From positions 5,530,001 through 5,594,000 of the forward strand of contig JAMPIT010000379.1 in NCBI GenBank assembly GCA_026261815.1: 64,000 nucleotides of DNA. Direction: 5' to 3'. Below, one piece after another: positions 50,400 to 63,340 of this stretch (positions within the stretch are counted from its first letter, which is position 1; the number at the start of each line of letters is the position of its first letter). The DNA is from Monarcha castaneiventris obscurior. Lineage: Eukaryota > Chordata > Aves > Passeriformes > Monarchidae. The notes below the pieces were generated by a model. The model was not told the DNA's origin and did not search any database. It was given only the letters and a program-made list of their open reading frames with translations. The position numbers and the translations under genes are program-made.

Positions 50400-51830
50400 G
50401 ACAGATACAATCCACCCAAAGGTACTGACGGAGCCAGCAGAACTGTTCAGCAAGCTGCTTTCCATCATTTCCCAGCAGTCCTGGCTAATCAGGGAGGTCC
50501 CAGGTGACTGGAGGTTGGCCAGTGTGATACCCATCTACAAGAAGAGCCAGAAAGAGGATCTGGGGAACTACCAACCTGTCAGTCTGACCTCAGAGCCAGG
50601 GAAGGTCGTGGAGCAGATAATCTTGGGTGCCATGACACAGAACGTAGAGAACAACCAAGGGATCAGGCCCAGTCAGCATGGATTAGGGAAAGGCAAGTGC
50701 TGTTTGACTGACAAAATCTCCTTCAATCATAATGTGACCCGCTTACTGGATGAGGAAAAGGTTGTGGATGTTGTTTACCTGGGCTTCAGTAAACCTTTCA
50801 ACACTGGCTCCCACAGCATTCTTGCAGAAAATCTGTTCGTGGCTTGGATGGGTGCACGGCTCACAGGGTAAAAAACTGGCTGCATGGCCAGAGAGCCCAG
50901 AGAGTGGTGGTAAGGGAGACACATCCACGGGGCAACCAGTCTCCAGTGATGTTCCCAAGGGCTTGGTAGTGGGGCCAGTCTTGTTTAATATCTTTCATGA
51001 TGACCGGGACAAGGGGATCAAGTGCCCTATCAGTATGTTCACAGATGACACCAAGCTGTGTGGAAGTGTTGATCTCCTGGAGGGCAGGAAAGCTCTGCAG
51101 AGGGATCTGGACAGGCTGCATCAATGGGCTGAGGCCTTGTGTGAGGTTCAACAAGGCCAAATGTCAGGTCTTGCATGTGAGTCACAACAACCCCAGGCAG
51201 TGCCACAGGCTGGGGGAAGAGGGGCTGGGAAGTGACCCAGTGGAAAAGGACCTGGGGTGTTGGTCAACAGCTGGCTGGACACAAGCTGGCATGTGTCCAG
51301 GTGGCCAAGAAAGCCAATGGCATCCTGGCCTGTAGCATGGCCAGCAGGACCATGAGAGTGATCGTGCCTCTGTACTCGGCACTGGAGGGGCCACACCTCG
51401 AGTTCTATGTTCAGTTCTGAGCCCCTCAGTCCAAGAAGGTCACTGAGGTGCTGGAGTGAGTCCAGAGAAGGGCAACAGAGCTGGGGAAGGGTCTGGAGCA
51501 CAGGTCCTATGAGGAGCACCTGAGGAAGCTGGGGTGGTTTAGCCTGGAGAAAAGGAGACTGAGGGGGGACCTTATCACTCTCTACAACCACCAGAAAGGA
51601 GGCTGTAGCCAGGTGGGGGTCGGTCTCTTCTCCCAGGTGACAAGTGACAGGACATGATGAAATGGCCTCAGGTTGTGTCAGGGGAATTATAGATTGGTTA
51701 CAAGGAATAATTTCTTCACAGAAAGAGTTGTCAAGCGTTGGAACAGGCTGCCCAGGGAAATGGTTGAGTCATCAGCCATGGAGGTATTTAAAAGAAATGT
51801 AGATGTGGCACTTAGGGACATGATTTAGTG
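50400..51830 (+). pseudogene. CR1 ORF2 reverse transcriptase remnant
   Basis: This is the reverse transcriptase domain and C-terminal region of CR1 ORF2. YKKSQKEDLGNYQPVSLTS at about 50540 opens the readable RT core. Motif A, normally YLDFSKAFD, reads YLGFSKPFN at about 50776-50802, so the first catalytic Asp is Gly. Shortly after, the frame ends in a stop at 50869-50871 and continues in another frame. The segment around [16 protein letters not shown] follows, and motif C reads FTDDTKL at about 51038-51058 with both Asp residues kept. The C-terminal part ([28 protein letters not shown]) lies in yet another frame. The protein cannot be made whole. Confidence 0.92.
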
Positions 51831-51898
51831 GTGGACTTGGCAGTTCCGGGTGAGTGTTGGACTCAATGATCTTCTCCAACAAATTCTATGATTCTATA

Positions 51899-54800
51899 TC
51901 TGCCAGCTTGAGAAAGGGTTGGGTTTCTTGCAGTGAAGAGTATTCCTCTAATTTACTTCTAATGCCTTTGTTCCTGGCAGAGGTTCCAGCCTGAGATAGT
52001 AGTGAGTATACTGAGTGCTAATGAACTGCCATTTGACTCCTCATCCAGAGGATGGAAATTTGCCCCATTTTACCCAGGGGAAAAAGGATAATAAGGTGTG
52101 TTTTCCTAGTCCAAATATTCTTTTTTTCCCCCCAAACTCACTACTTGCAGAAACAAAAATGAAACTGTGAAGGTGTTCACAATACTGCTGACATAGACAC
52201 AGGGAATAAGGCTTTGAAGAGATGAATCACCAGCTCTGGTGAAAGAATAACTAGGAATTCAAACATCTGGAGAAAATGCCATGCTGGCTCCACCCTTTCT
52301 GCCATATAATTCCATTTAAACACTATATTTTAGAGCTAAGAAGAAAAATGTTCCCATCAGTTTTGCCACATTGAGACTCTGTAAGTAATGCCCCATTAGC
52401 CTCACATAGCTTACATCTGCTTTTACTTAAATATGAAAACCATAACAGACCATGCTCATGATGTATCTTGTATCTTTTCTGTCCCTCACACCAATCATCT
52501 TTAAGCAGTCATTCCTCTCGAGTATGGGATGCTCAGGAGGAAAGCCAGACAGTCACAGTATTTTGCCTGCTGCCCAGTACTTTAGGAACAACTTGGGGTT
52601 GTACAGAAGCTACAATCATTGCAAAGTCTGCATGTGGACCTAGCACCAGAACAATTTCTGGGGACTATTAGGAGAGAGATGATGATGGTAACACTAATAA
52701 CACTAGCAACAGTAACAACAATTATAATTATCTGCAGATTTTTTCAACCAGGTCTCTCAACACTAGATGAAAACAGATAAAATAATTTTCCATTCAGGAG
52801 CTATGGATGCTGTATGATGAGGTGGTGAATCGATGCTAATGAACAGGATAGACAAATGGCTGGAGAAGGCGCCCTTTGTCCTCACTTTTCCCAGCTACTC
52901 TGTATCTGTTTTGCTCTAACCAGCTTCACTGAAAAGACTTCTTTGGAGCCCTGACAGCAGCTTCACACTACCTTCCCCTGAAGCCCCAGAAAGGGCAGAG
53001 CAGCTCTGCCACCTGCTCTCTCAGGGGAATCCCTGTTGGGATGCTGGTTCCAGACTTGTGCAGAGAGACACCTCCCCTGTCTTGAATGAATCTGCTCTTT
53101 TGCCTTTCACACAGAGGACCTGACTTATTCTCCAACTGTCCAATGAAGAAAGCATGGATATTCTTAAAAGAACTAATTTCACTGGTCTTTCTTAAGGAAA
53201 GTGTTGCCCTCTTCATGTGGCATTTCCTCTTTAACCTGAAGATTAAGAGAAATTAAATATTTCCACAAAGGGCAATAAGAGAGAACTATCTTGAGCATGA
53301 CTTATGTACCCAGTGGACATTTATACACAGGTTTATGGAAACCCGTATTTAATCATTTACACTGAGTTTTTCTGCTATCACACTAACAATTTCCTCTCCT
53401 ATTAAAGAGGTGTACTCATACCAAGCACTCTGACCAGTAAGAGGCAGGTCTGGATACCTTCATAAATATTAAGGTTGAGAGATGTGGCCATCATATTTTT
53501 TCCCATTATAATAAATAGCCTGAAAAAAGAGACAGACTGTAGATTTTCCTTTTCTTTAGCTAGCAGCCATAAGCTACTGACTTCACACACAGAACTAACT
53601 GAAGTCACTACACTGCCACAGCCCTCATCCTTCAGTGAGTGAGGAAAACTATGCACAAGGTAAGAGCTAGCCCTAGGCTAGGAACTGGGGGAGTACAGCA
53701 GTCACAAGACAATCAGAACACAAAAAATATTTCACTACAAGACCCAATACACACACAATATACAACAAATATTTCCACTAAGATGTGTCCCAGATCAACA
53801 AAGCTCCTAATATAGTAAAGTACACACCAGGAAAGTTTTACAGATGTTCTGAATCAGGCCGTGTTTGTATCCTTTGCAGCTGCTTTCAGTGACACTGCCT
53901 GTGATACCACCTTCTTTCAAAAAAAAAAGAAAAAAACCAAAGTATCTCCACTTGGCAGACACCGAACAGAAAGCACCATCAGATGAGATCTGAGGAGTCT
54001 GACACTTCTTATGAGACTCACAGGCTACTGTTCCATGACTGGTTAGGCCACAACAAAAAGGATGTAAAGACATTTTGCTGAGTAGGAACAGTCATGTTCA
54101 ACTCTAACCATTAACTAGGTCTCAAAGGGCTCTTCTCATGCTGCAGCACGAAACCCTACAAACTCTAGGTAAGGAGCTCATGAATCACAGGAAACTGCAA
54201 TTTACCCATTTCGTTTGATTTTGGGTTTTGTGTTTGTTTCAACCGAGAAGAAGCATTTGTCACCTGATGGGGAAGTCACTGGAAAAAAGTCATTAATGTT
54301 ACTTGTTATCCCTTTGGTCCCAGTGAGTACATTCCTGTTCTTGTGATGAATAACTAGGCCTAAAGGAAATGCAGTAATCTAATTCCCACTTGCTGTTAGA
54401 AATTTACAAGGTATCATACTAAGGTAATTTAAAAGAAGGTTTGAAGATTGTTTTATTTTCTGAGAAATAAAATTAATCCTCAAAGGCATATAGAATTCAA
54501 TAATACCATAAGAAGCTATTAATTGTACAACAATTTCATTAAAACACTGTTTGCTTCAAGGTTAACCACTAAGAAATATATTCTATCCAGTGAATTACAT
54601 TTTAATATACTTACTTGTGTGAATATAGTTGGCAATCTTTTAAGGCACTTTTCAGTCGTGAGTTTTACATTGCAACTCTTCCCTACTTCAGTTAAATATG
54701 ACTTAATTAAAAACAACTCTAAGGAGTTAAAAATTCAGATCATTTAAATTATACACCTCACAAAGCAAACATAGTTTAATAAGAAGAATTTTCTTTTGGG

Positions 54801-57800
54801 TGAAACATTTTTAATACTTACAGAAATAATTGATGTTGGTGGAATTTTGATATCAGTAGACCTCTAGTGGCTATTACAGTAATTGATGGTTACATTATGT
54901 TTTTAAAAAACAAATATGCTGTTCAGAAAACAAAACAGGAAAAATCCACAGAAGTAACACTGCAGTGAAATGTTATTAGAGTTATTAGCCCATACTAAAT
55001 GCCTGCATAATTTCACAACTCTTACCCAGTGAGTAGACAGAGTCCTGGTTCCCACTGGTTTTAATAAAATCACACAGCTAAATACCTTTGCAAATTTAGT
55101 CATCAAAACCCAAATCTGAATCAACAGTGGATGTTTTAAAATTTTCTGAGATTAATTTAAAATCCATAAGTATTTGCCAAACATTCTGAGGGACCTCTTT
55201 AGAGATCAAGTCTTAAAAGGGACAGGAAAGCACTTCATGGCTTCCCAGCCAGGGCATGAGTCCTCACTCTGCCCACACGCCCTGCTTGGAAAGACCTCAG
55301 GCCTGCAAGTCAGAACAGATCTACAGAGGGCTTGGGACAATCCCCAGTCTGGACCGGGAGCTGTGGGACAGGAGGACATTGTCACATGGTGTTGCTAGCC
55401 ATGACTCCAAGCTGGTCATACGTAGAGCCAGACAGTGTCAGTATTTAGTATCATTTTTAATGATTTTTCATTCATTTTGGCTAAACTGTCACATTTCAGC
55501 GCCTATCAGCAAGTGTGAAATAGATAGGATCCCCTGTGGCGATTTAGTAAAGGAACCAGTAAAGGGCAAGCCTCAACAACCTTCGAAAAATCGGTCTACA
55601 TTAGCTTAATGCAATCTCAAAGACACGAATTTGGTGCCTGAATAAGGGACACTCAGCTCTAAAGTTGAAGATTTTGCTCATTAAATTTGCTTATTTAAAG
55701 GGTTTTTCATGACATTACATTCCCCTACATTATCTGAAATGCAGTTCAGGAACTTGGGTATACATTTACAGTTTTTATCTTTCCCACACTCCTCAATATG
55801 AAAGCGTCAGATTTTCCACAAAATGCAGAAAAGCAAAGAGGACAATCTATATTAATATATCTGAATATTAGCCATCTTATCCTTCCTGCCCATGTGACTA
55901 GTTAAAAGGCTTTTGTGATAGTTAGGCCTAACAAACACTTAATGGCTTTCACAGATGGTATTAACTATCTTTTTCTCTCAGGGAATCAAGAGGGTTTATC
56001 TGCTAAGAAGAAACACTTAGACTCATACAGTATTAGTAACAAAGCAGTATGAAAATCAAATTCTCATTGCCTGAGGGCCTCCCACTTGCCCATTTAAGAG
56101 ACTCCACTTTAGATAGTTTCCTCATACTATTTTTTTTCAGATATACTTTAGATCCAGAGTAGCTGTTTCCCTCACACAACAGCACACCTTCATACTAAAT
56201 CCAAAAAACTCTAAGCCAAAATTGTTCAACAGATTTCTGTGTGGCCTCCTTCATATGCTGGCGAAAAAATAATTAATCATATGTACAATCTGAAAAGTCA
56301 ATTCTTATTTAAAAGACAATTCTATCCACATGTGCATGAAATCTACTGCCTTCTGATGGACCTTTGTGTACAGGTGACTTTTGCAACTTAAAATGGTCAC
56401 AAAAACGTGATTCTGCACCACCTCTGTAGGTTTAGAAACTAACAATAGCTATAAAAGATCTTCTATTCATAACCTTGCACATATTTGTGTACACTAAGAC
56501 AGAAAATGCAACACGGTAAAAAAGGTGAACCTTTAACATGCCACAGGGCTTTTTAAAATAATTGAAAGCCTACTTAATCAAAGGCAGATTATTTGAATGA
56601 AAGAAACAAGCACTGTGAAAGTGAGTCCAAAGAGATATGAATACACACAGGGAAGTACAGTGATGTAAAATATGTGTGCCAGTGCAAAAATCTCTCTCCT
56701 CAAGGAACATCTTCCAGCATACACTCATCAAAGCTATTCTTGACTGATTATCATAGGCTGGGCAGCTCAAAAGAAGGAGTTTAAAACATTTGCAGCTAAG
56801 CATTCTTGTTTTCAAAGAGGTCAGCAGACAATCTCTTGGCAGTCTGTGTCCAATAGTTGTCTATTCAGATAGGATGATGGCTTTTCATTATCAAATCAAC
56901 CCTTTGCCTAAGGATGTTGCCGAACTTGTTAATGATAATTTTAGCTGAGCAACCTGTGCACTCTTTATTATTCTTTAATCTCTGTTAAAACAGTGTGTTC
57001 CTTTCTCCTCCAAACCCAGGATGTATACTGTGCATAAATGAGAGGTGCTTACAGCTCAGGATTCTTGACACATCCTGCCAAGACAAACATTCAGTCAATC
57101 ATTCAATCAGCTAAAATTCCTATTCCTTACCCTGGTCCTCCAAAGCTTTCTCAGAGCCAGAAGCTGGGGAGAGCCAACCTTCCTGGGCAACCTTCAGCTC
57201 TTCCTGTATGCTCCTGGTTACAGTCTCTTTGGAAACAGAGCACTGAGAATCCGCACAACAGGGAACAGCTTCATTCAACTGTGCAACTAAGCACACAGGT
57301 GCCTCTACCTCAGTGTGAAGTCAATAGAAGTGGCAAACTCAATGCAAAGGGATAGAGTTTGAGCCCACTTCCATATGTGCTTGAATTAGTCCTGAAATGG
57401 AACAAGGGTCAGAGTGTCAGCAGCTCCCATTTGAGAGATAATAATGAAAGGCTGTGTGTTTGAGGCATCTTCTGCACTCAGCTGATCCTGAGGGGACTCC
57501 AGCCCAAGGCAGACCCTGCAGCAAACTGAAAATTTGGAATCAGAGTAACTGGTGAAACTATCCACTGTTGTTTCTGCTGCTAAACTTCTCTCCATTTCAG
57601 GTTCGCCAGTACTTTTCAACTCATTTAAAATTCATTTTGGCTAAAAGTGTGGATGTGCAATCCATAAGGCCCCAACACTAGCTAATGAAGAACTAGAGCC
57701 TGGGCTCAAGCTTAAACATCACTTTTTGTAAAAAAGAACTTTAAAAGCGTTTGTTGATGACCATATTTATAGCAAAGAACAAAGGAACTCACTGGCTTTT

Positions 57801-60483
57801 TGTGTATCTGCCAAACCTTGCCTGCACCAGATCTATATAGGTATAAGGAGAAACCCAAAAGCAAGGCCTCAGCCCTACCTTGAAAACATTAACTCACAGC
57901 TTCCCTATGGCCTTTTATGTAATCGTGTCATGAAGTCAGCAAGCTCTTACCAGAAAGAAAGCTTCTAGCCTATCCTTCCTGCATGAATGTGTCACCAAAA
58001 GTGCCTGTCACACTTCAGGCTGAGCTGTAGCAGGAAGGAAAAAAGGCTCCTACTTCAGATACCTTTGGCCAATCCATATGTTCTACTCATTCTTATATTT
58101 GGCATGTTTAAGGAATCTAATTTAGAGTAGTAAAGACTATCTCACAAGATGTAGGTGGATCTTAAAATATCCTCCAGATTTCTGGCTTAGTGTAAAAGCT
58201 GTTCCTCTTTAATATCAAAGGAGTGGATTTTTTGAAAGAAAAAATATTATAAATATAGTCAGTGCTGAATCAGTGTGAATATCTGGGGGGAAAAAAAAAA
58301 GCCAAAACAAAAACAATTTTCAATGTTCCATCCTTTCCTTCCAAAAGCATGGTCACATTTCATTAAGGTGTAGTTCAGATTTAAGGTGGAATATTTTCCA
58401 CTAATTCTACAACTTGCTCCCAACAGAGCTTGTAGTTGCCAAAAATCCTCCATCATCTCTCTTCACTCTCATGAAAGGAATATGACAGTAATGTCCTCCC
58501 TCTTCTTTACTCATTCACCAGAATTTCTGGAACACATTACTTACAGCCATCAATAAATTCTAGCATCAGCAAACCAGAAACTCAATTTATTAAACCACGT
58601 GGTTTGGACTTTTCTGTTTTCTTTATTTTAGAGCATGCAAGGTATGTTCTGGCCTTCAGTCATACTGCTTCTTCAGTTGTGATGCAACTTCTGATACCTC
58701 CAGCTTTTAAATAGCATAAATATTGCTGTGACACAAAGCAACAGATATTCTTCATCTGTCCATGTCCCTTCTTCCGACAGAAGACCCATCTTCTGCCTTG
58801 CCTCATTTCCTCAGCTCCACTAGCCTTCTGATGTATCTAGAGAGATGGGAGAGTAACCTCTCTGAGCTGTGCTATCTCTGCTAATAACTCTAAACCTTCT
58901 GGATTAATGATGCTCTGAGTCACTGGAAAAAGCTCTCACTCTTGTTGTATGGATGAGCACATTTAACAAAGATGGTAATATTCCTCCAAATGCTCCCAAT
59001 TAAAAATGTTTCCTTTAATACTACTACTTTGAACAATAAAACTACCAAATCAGACCTTCAGTTTAAATGCTTAGGCAAAAACTCTCAGATTGCTTTGAAA
59101 AGATTCTCCACATGCAGAGGGTGGGTTGAAGAGGTGACAGCATGTCTTTAGGAATGCAGACAATATAATAAGGTCTGCCACTTATGCCATGTTACTGACT
59201 TGTCGGTATTCCAAAACAGATCTTGTTATACTGAAATCACACAGGTGTTTACCACAAACATCTATGGGGTTTCTTCACCATTTGAAGATGAAAATGGATA
59301 GCAGGTGGACATCAATGCTTTATTTTCACTGCACTTTGGACTGATGTATTGTGCTAATAATTAATAAAGTTAAGATCGTATTTTTCATGCTTACAGGGGC
59401 CCATGGGCAACTATCAACTGCCATAGAAATCAGTATTGTAAACAGAAAATAATACCAGTTTTTAAAAAAGGTTAGGACCTCATTTGCTATAAACCAATGT
59501 AGGCCTACTGAGAACAAGGTGCAAGACATCCAAATTTGCCTGCACTGACGTTTTCCTTTCACACAATAGCAAGTAATACTCTTTTAAACAGCTTCTTCAG
59601 GGAGTGACTAGATGAGAACTAGCAAACCTTCACCAAGAGCAGTGGTTTAAAAGGCACCAATGGCAGAAGAGTGCTCTCTCTCCTGCTACCTCCCTGCAGG
59701 AGTCAGAGGTCTAACTACCACTCATGTCTCTGTCAAGCCCATCACTACTGACTCTCCATCTGTCAGACAACTTTTTGGAAAACTGCTTTTCCTTGATGCT
59801 GAAACTGACTTTCTCATCTCATACTCAGAAACAAGCATAAAGATAGACCTTTTCATTTGCTCTACACCAGTCCATTCTCCTCAAAGAACATGCCTTTCAA
59901 ACACAGCACCCTTTCCTTTACTACCATTCTCCTCACCCATGACATAGTTTCAGCTGGCAAATAAGCAAAGCCGAAGTATTGAGGAGAAGTATTTCAGACT
60001 TCCTTAGACTGAGAACTAAGGATTATTACGAGAACTGTAAGAAAATCTACACCTTACAGACAAAAAAGCCTTAGCATTTTTCCCCAATAACTACATGAAC
60101 TTGTGAAAAAATTGTTCCCTATCACCTGACACCAGTGCACAAAGCTTTTTACTCCAGAATTCATTTCCTTCTCAAACTGTCTTGATGTTTAAATGATAGC
60201 AGGAAAAAAAAAGCCTTTTACCAACAAAGGCAGACAAATGAAAGGTGGTAGGAGGAAGGAAGCACCTCCTGATCATATTTCAGTAACAAGAATATCCAGC
60301 TTTAAATTATTCAACCCACTCTTCAATTTTGGGACCTTTTATGATGCTGCTACTTTATTGGCTGCCCTGACAGGCATGGCAGAAAAAAAAAAATTCACCT
60401 GAAATGATCCAGAAATCTCCTTTCTTTTTTGACAGAGGCCTTTGTAAGTTGGAGTGTATTTGTTCTCACCTTGATTAGTGCAA
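51899..60483 (-). other. NOL4: NOL4 intron, no recognised gene
   Basis: About 8.6 kb of AT-rich intron. Small A/T runs occur at about 53920-53936 and 58288-58301. A moderately GC-rich patch at about 55230-55440 was inspected and not identified. Frames such as 55256..55609 (+) and 57038..57355 (+) have no recognisable similarity. No splice-bounded NOL4 segment was seen. Confidence 0.6.
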
Positions 60484-61010
60484 CCACAGAAATAAAGGGT
60501 GGTTTGAGTTGGAACAGACATTGAGACCAGTCTAGTTTCAACATCCTGCATGAGCACAAACACCTTCAACTAGACCAGGTTGCTCAAAGTGCCATCCAAC
60601 CTGGCCCTGAACAGGGATGGGGCATTCTCAACTTCTCTGGACACCCTATTCCAGTGCTTCACTGCCTTCATCACAAAAAAAAGTCTTCCTTATGTCCAAT
60701 CGGAAACCTATCCTCTTCCAGTTTAAAACTATTATCCCTTGTCCTGTCACTATAGGCCCTGGAAAAAAGTCTCCCTCTCTCTTTCCTATATGCCACCTTT
60801 ATATATTGAAAAGCTCCATTAGGATCTTTCCAGAGGTTTTTCTTCTCCAGGATGAAGAACCCCAGCTCCCTCAGCCTGTCCTCATAGAAGAGTTGTTCTA
60901 TCCCTCTGACAATTCTTGTGGCCCTCCTCTGGACCAATAACTAACAAGCACTTGTCTTTCTTGTACTGCGGATCCTGGAGCTGCACACAGCACCCCAGGT
61001 GGATTGTCAC
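60484..61010 (-). mobile_element. CR1 LINE 3' fragment, reverse orientation
   Basis: Reversed CR1 3' region of about 530 bases: GGTTTGAGTTGGAACAGACA at the left, then CTAGACCAGGTTGCTCAAAG, GGATGGGGCATTCTCAACTT, CCCTTGTCCTGTCACTATA, CCCTCCTCTGGACCAATAA, and CAGCACCCCAGGTGGATTGT near the right end. The usual terminal 8-base repeats at the left are eroded (CCACAGAAATAAAGGG). The minus-strand frame 60671..60937 still reads the ORF2 C-terminal region without a stop. The right boundary is approximate. Confidence 0.93.
60671..60937 (-). pseudogene. CR1 ORF2 C-terminal segment, still open
   Basis: Within the reversed CR1 copy, about 88 codons remain in one frame and match the C-terminal region of CR1 ORF2: VQRRATRIVRGIEQL, YEDRLRELGFFILEKK, LFSRAYSDRTRDNSFKLEE. 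There is no start codon context, RT core or 5' part, so this is a piece of a truncated element and not a gene. Confidence 0.85.
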
Positions 61011-61171
61011 ACAAGTTTCCACTCAGTCTCTGACCTGCCCTACAAAGCACCACTGCAAATGGCTCTGAGAGGAAGCCCCTAAGATTCCCCTGTCCTGTAT
61101 CAGAAGAACACTTTGAAGGATGGACAGAGCTTCCCTATGGATTCATATTTATTTTTACATGAATATATGTG

Positions 61172-61214
<43 letters not shown>

Positions 61215-61599
61215 GTATACATATATACATATATATATGTATGGAACCCTTTTATACAAGAGACAGCCATCCAATTGTACTTTTGTGGTTGCATCCCTGG
61301 AGGAAGAATGTGCTGTTGAACTGTTTTAGCTACTGCTGTCCCTCAGATATAACCTGTAATATTCTGATAGGAGCTGCAGATACTGACATCTGCTGTTTCT
61401 CACTGCTGCCTCTGCTGAATAGGAAAAAGCAAGCTGGTATAGATGGTACACACCTTGGGATACATTTGAAACACATTCAAACAAAATCTTTTCCATGGAT
61501 TTCCAAGAATCACTTCCTGGCAGATGCAGCCTTCTTCAACTACAATTCCCAGCTGCTATGCTAAACCACGACAACACCAAAAACAAGAAAGCAAGACAA
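61011..61599 (-). other. NOL4: Spacer between two head-to-head CR1 copies
   Basis: About 590 bases separate the 5'-truncated ends of the reversed CR1 on the left and the forward CR1 on the right. It holds the CA/TA microsatellite at 61174-61241. The rest may include unrecognised, more diverged CR1 sequence at the edges, since both CR1 boundaries are approximate. Confidence 0.5.
61174..61241 (+). repeat. (CA)n followed by TA-rich microsatellite
   Basis: About 18 uninterrupted CA units (61174-61210) pass into ATGTATACATATATACATATATAT. This is the longest pure dinucleotide run in the window and is likely to vary in length between individuals. Confidence 0.95.
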
Positions 61600-63211
61600 G
61601 CAACCACAAGAAAGTGTCCTTCAAGTACGTAAACAACAAGCAGAAACAGAAGGAAAATACTGACTCTCTGTTAAAGAGGAAGGATGAATTAGTCACCAAT
61701 GATGCTGAAAGGACGGAGGTTCTCAAGACTTTCTCCACTTCTGTCTTTATCCACACTGTTGGGCCTGGCCTTGGGAACAAAAATCTAGGTTGATGTAAAC
61801 ACAGTCCCACCAACAGTAAAGGAAGATTTGGTGCGTGAACTATTACAGGAGACTGGCCCCTAAAAGTCAATGGGCTGTGACAATATCCACCCAAGGGCAC
61901 TGTTAGGAGAACTGGCTGACATTGTTGTGAGGCCACTCTCCATAATCTTTGAGAAGCCTTGGAGATCCAGGGATGTCCCAAGAGACTGGCAGAAGACTAA
62001 TTCCACTCCCACCTACAAGAAGGTCTTAAAGGAGGATTCAGGAAATTATAGGCTCATCAGTCTTACTTCAGTCCTGAGGAATGCTATGGAACAAATCCTC
62101 CTAGGGGCTATCTTAAGTCAGATGAAGCACAAGATTGGGAAAAGCCAGTACAGATTCACCAAGGGCACATTGTACCTGACAAACTTGATCACTTTGTACA
62201 GCAAAGTAACCTGTTTGCTTGATGTGGGGTGAGGAGGACATTGTCTACCTGGATTTCTCCAAGGCTTTTGGCATGGTTTCCCACAGCCTCTTTCTGGAGA
62301 AAGTGAAGTGCTATGATCCAGACACGTGGTCCGTGTGGTGGGTGGGGATCTGGCTGACAGGCTGCCCCCAGAAGGTGGTGGTGAACAGCTCCTTTTCAAA
62401 CCGGAACCTGACAGAAGTGGGGTCCCCCAGGGACCCATGTGGAGTCCAATGCTGTTTCATATCATCACAAACTATTTGGAAGATGGGATCAAGTGTACAC
62501 TGACAAAGTTTGCCAATACCAAAAGTAGGGAAGTAGGCATTTCAGAAAGGAGCACCAGACTGCAGGAAGACCTGGATAGGTTAGAAGAGTGAGCTAACAA
62601 GAACCTTACAAAGTTGAACATAGACAAGTGTAAGGTCTTGCACCTCGGAAAATATAATCCAGAAGTGCAACATATTATGGGATCTACCCAGGGATTAGAG
62701 ACCAGTTCTATAGAAAAGGACCTGGGGGTCCTGGTGGACAGCAACCTCAATATGAGTGAGCACTGTGCTGCTGCAGCAAAGAAAGCCAGCAGGATGCTGG
62801 GTCGTGTCAACAAGAGCATCACCAGCAGAGATACACTCTCAGTGCCTGTCAGACTGCACCAGGAATCCTGTGTGCAGTTTTGGCTCCTGCTATACAAAGA
62901 AAGACATGGAAAGGCCGGAGAAGGTACAGAGAAGGCTCACAAAGATGATTAAATTACTGTGAAGTCCTCTGTGTGAGAAAAGGCTAAAAGAACTGTGCTT
63001 GTTCAGTTTTGAGAAAAGAAGGTTTAGGGTAGACCTTGATGCCATGTTCCAGTATTTGAAGGGTGGCTACAAAGAAGGTAAGGACTCTCTCTTTTACAAG
63101 GAGTTACATGGAAAAGACAAGGGAGAATGGGTACAAGCTGCTTCTGGGGAGATTCTGATTAGATACAAGAGGAAAATTTTTCACAATGGGAACAATCAGC
63201 TATTGAAATAA
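61600..63211 (+). pseudogene. CR1 ORF2 reverse transcriptase remnant
   Basis: RT and C-terminal parts of ORF2 in at least four frame blocks. The first block (61870-62232) has CDNIHPRALLGELADI and NYRLISLTSVLRN and ends in a stop just before motif A. After a frame change motif A reads YLDFSKAFG at about 62246-62272, with the first catalytic Asp kept. After another frame change the segment GVPQGPMWSP appears, and motif C, normally FADDTKL, reads FANTKS at about 62509-62526: one Asp is lost and the other is Asn. A stop follows at 62590-62592. Then come KCKVLHLGKYNP and VDSNLNMSEHCAAAAKKASR in the next block (62614-62952), and [20 protein letters not shown] in the last. The enzyme is inactive. 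Confidence 0.92.
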
Positions 63212-63340
63212 TTAAGATGCAGCTGGACAGGGTGCTGGGCCATGTTATATAGACCATGCTTTTGCCTAATTAGGTTAGACTAGATGATCCATGAGGTCCC
63301 CTTCCAACCCGATATTCCGTGATTTTACAATTCTATAAGC
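61600..63340 (+). mobile_element. CR1 LINE, about 1.7 kb, 5' truncated and dead
   Basis: Forward CR1 copy beginning inside ORF2 just before the RT domain (KYVNNKQKQKEN), with the RT, C-terminal region and 3' untranslated end in order. It ends in a decayed terminal repeat, GATATTCCGTGATTTTACAA followed by TTCTATAA. The start is approximate. It lies opposite in strand to NOL4 and head to head with the CR1 copy at 60484-61010. Its sequence differs from the copy at 49.3-51.9 kb, so it probably belongs to another subfamily; I do not name one. Confidence 0.95.

Larger units (their letters stand above)
49285..51898 (+). mobile_element. CR1 LINE, about 2.6 kb, 5' truncated and dead
   Basis: This is the longest mobile element in the window. 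Its coding strand is plus. It opens with the CR1 ORF2 sequence AGNKQEELEAIVQQ, then jumps into the middle of the endonuclease domain, so a segment between them has been lost. The rest of the endonuclease, a linker, the reverse transcriptase and the C-terminal domain follow in the normal order, spread over different frames. The 3' end is present: GGACTCAATGATCTTC, then ATTCTATGATTCTAT. It sits in the NOL4 intron in the orientation opposite to the gene. It cannot move by itself. Confidence 0.95.

Noticed and set aside
51148..51591. 147-codon minus-strand ORF
   Set aside because: It is the antisense shadow of the CR1 reverse transcriptase C-terminal region.
55170..55440. Moderately GC-rich block with two overlapping plus-strand ORFs
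   Set aside because: Checked for LTR or gene features; no promoter motif, terminal dinucleotides or family resemblance that I could support.
61113..61564. Thr/His-rich plus-strand ORFs
   Set aside because: They are translations of the (CA)n microsatellite at 61174-61210.
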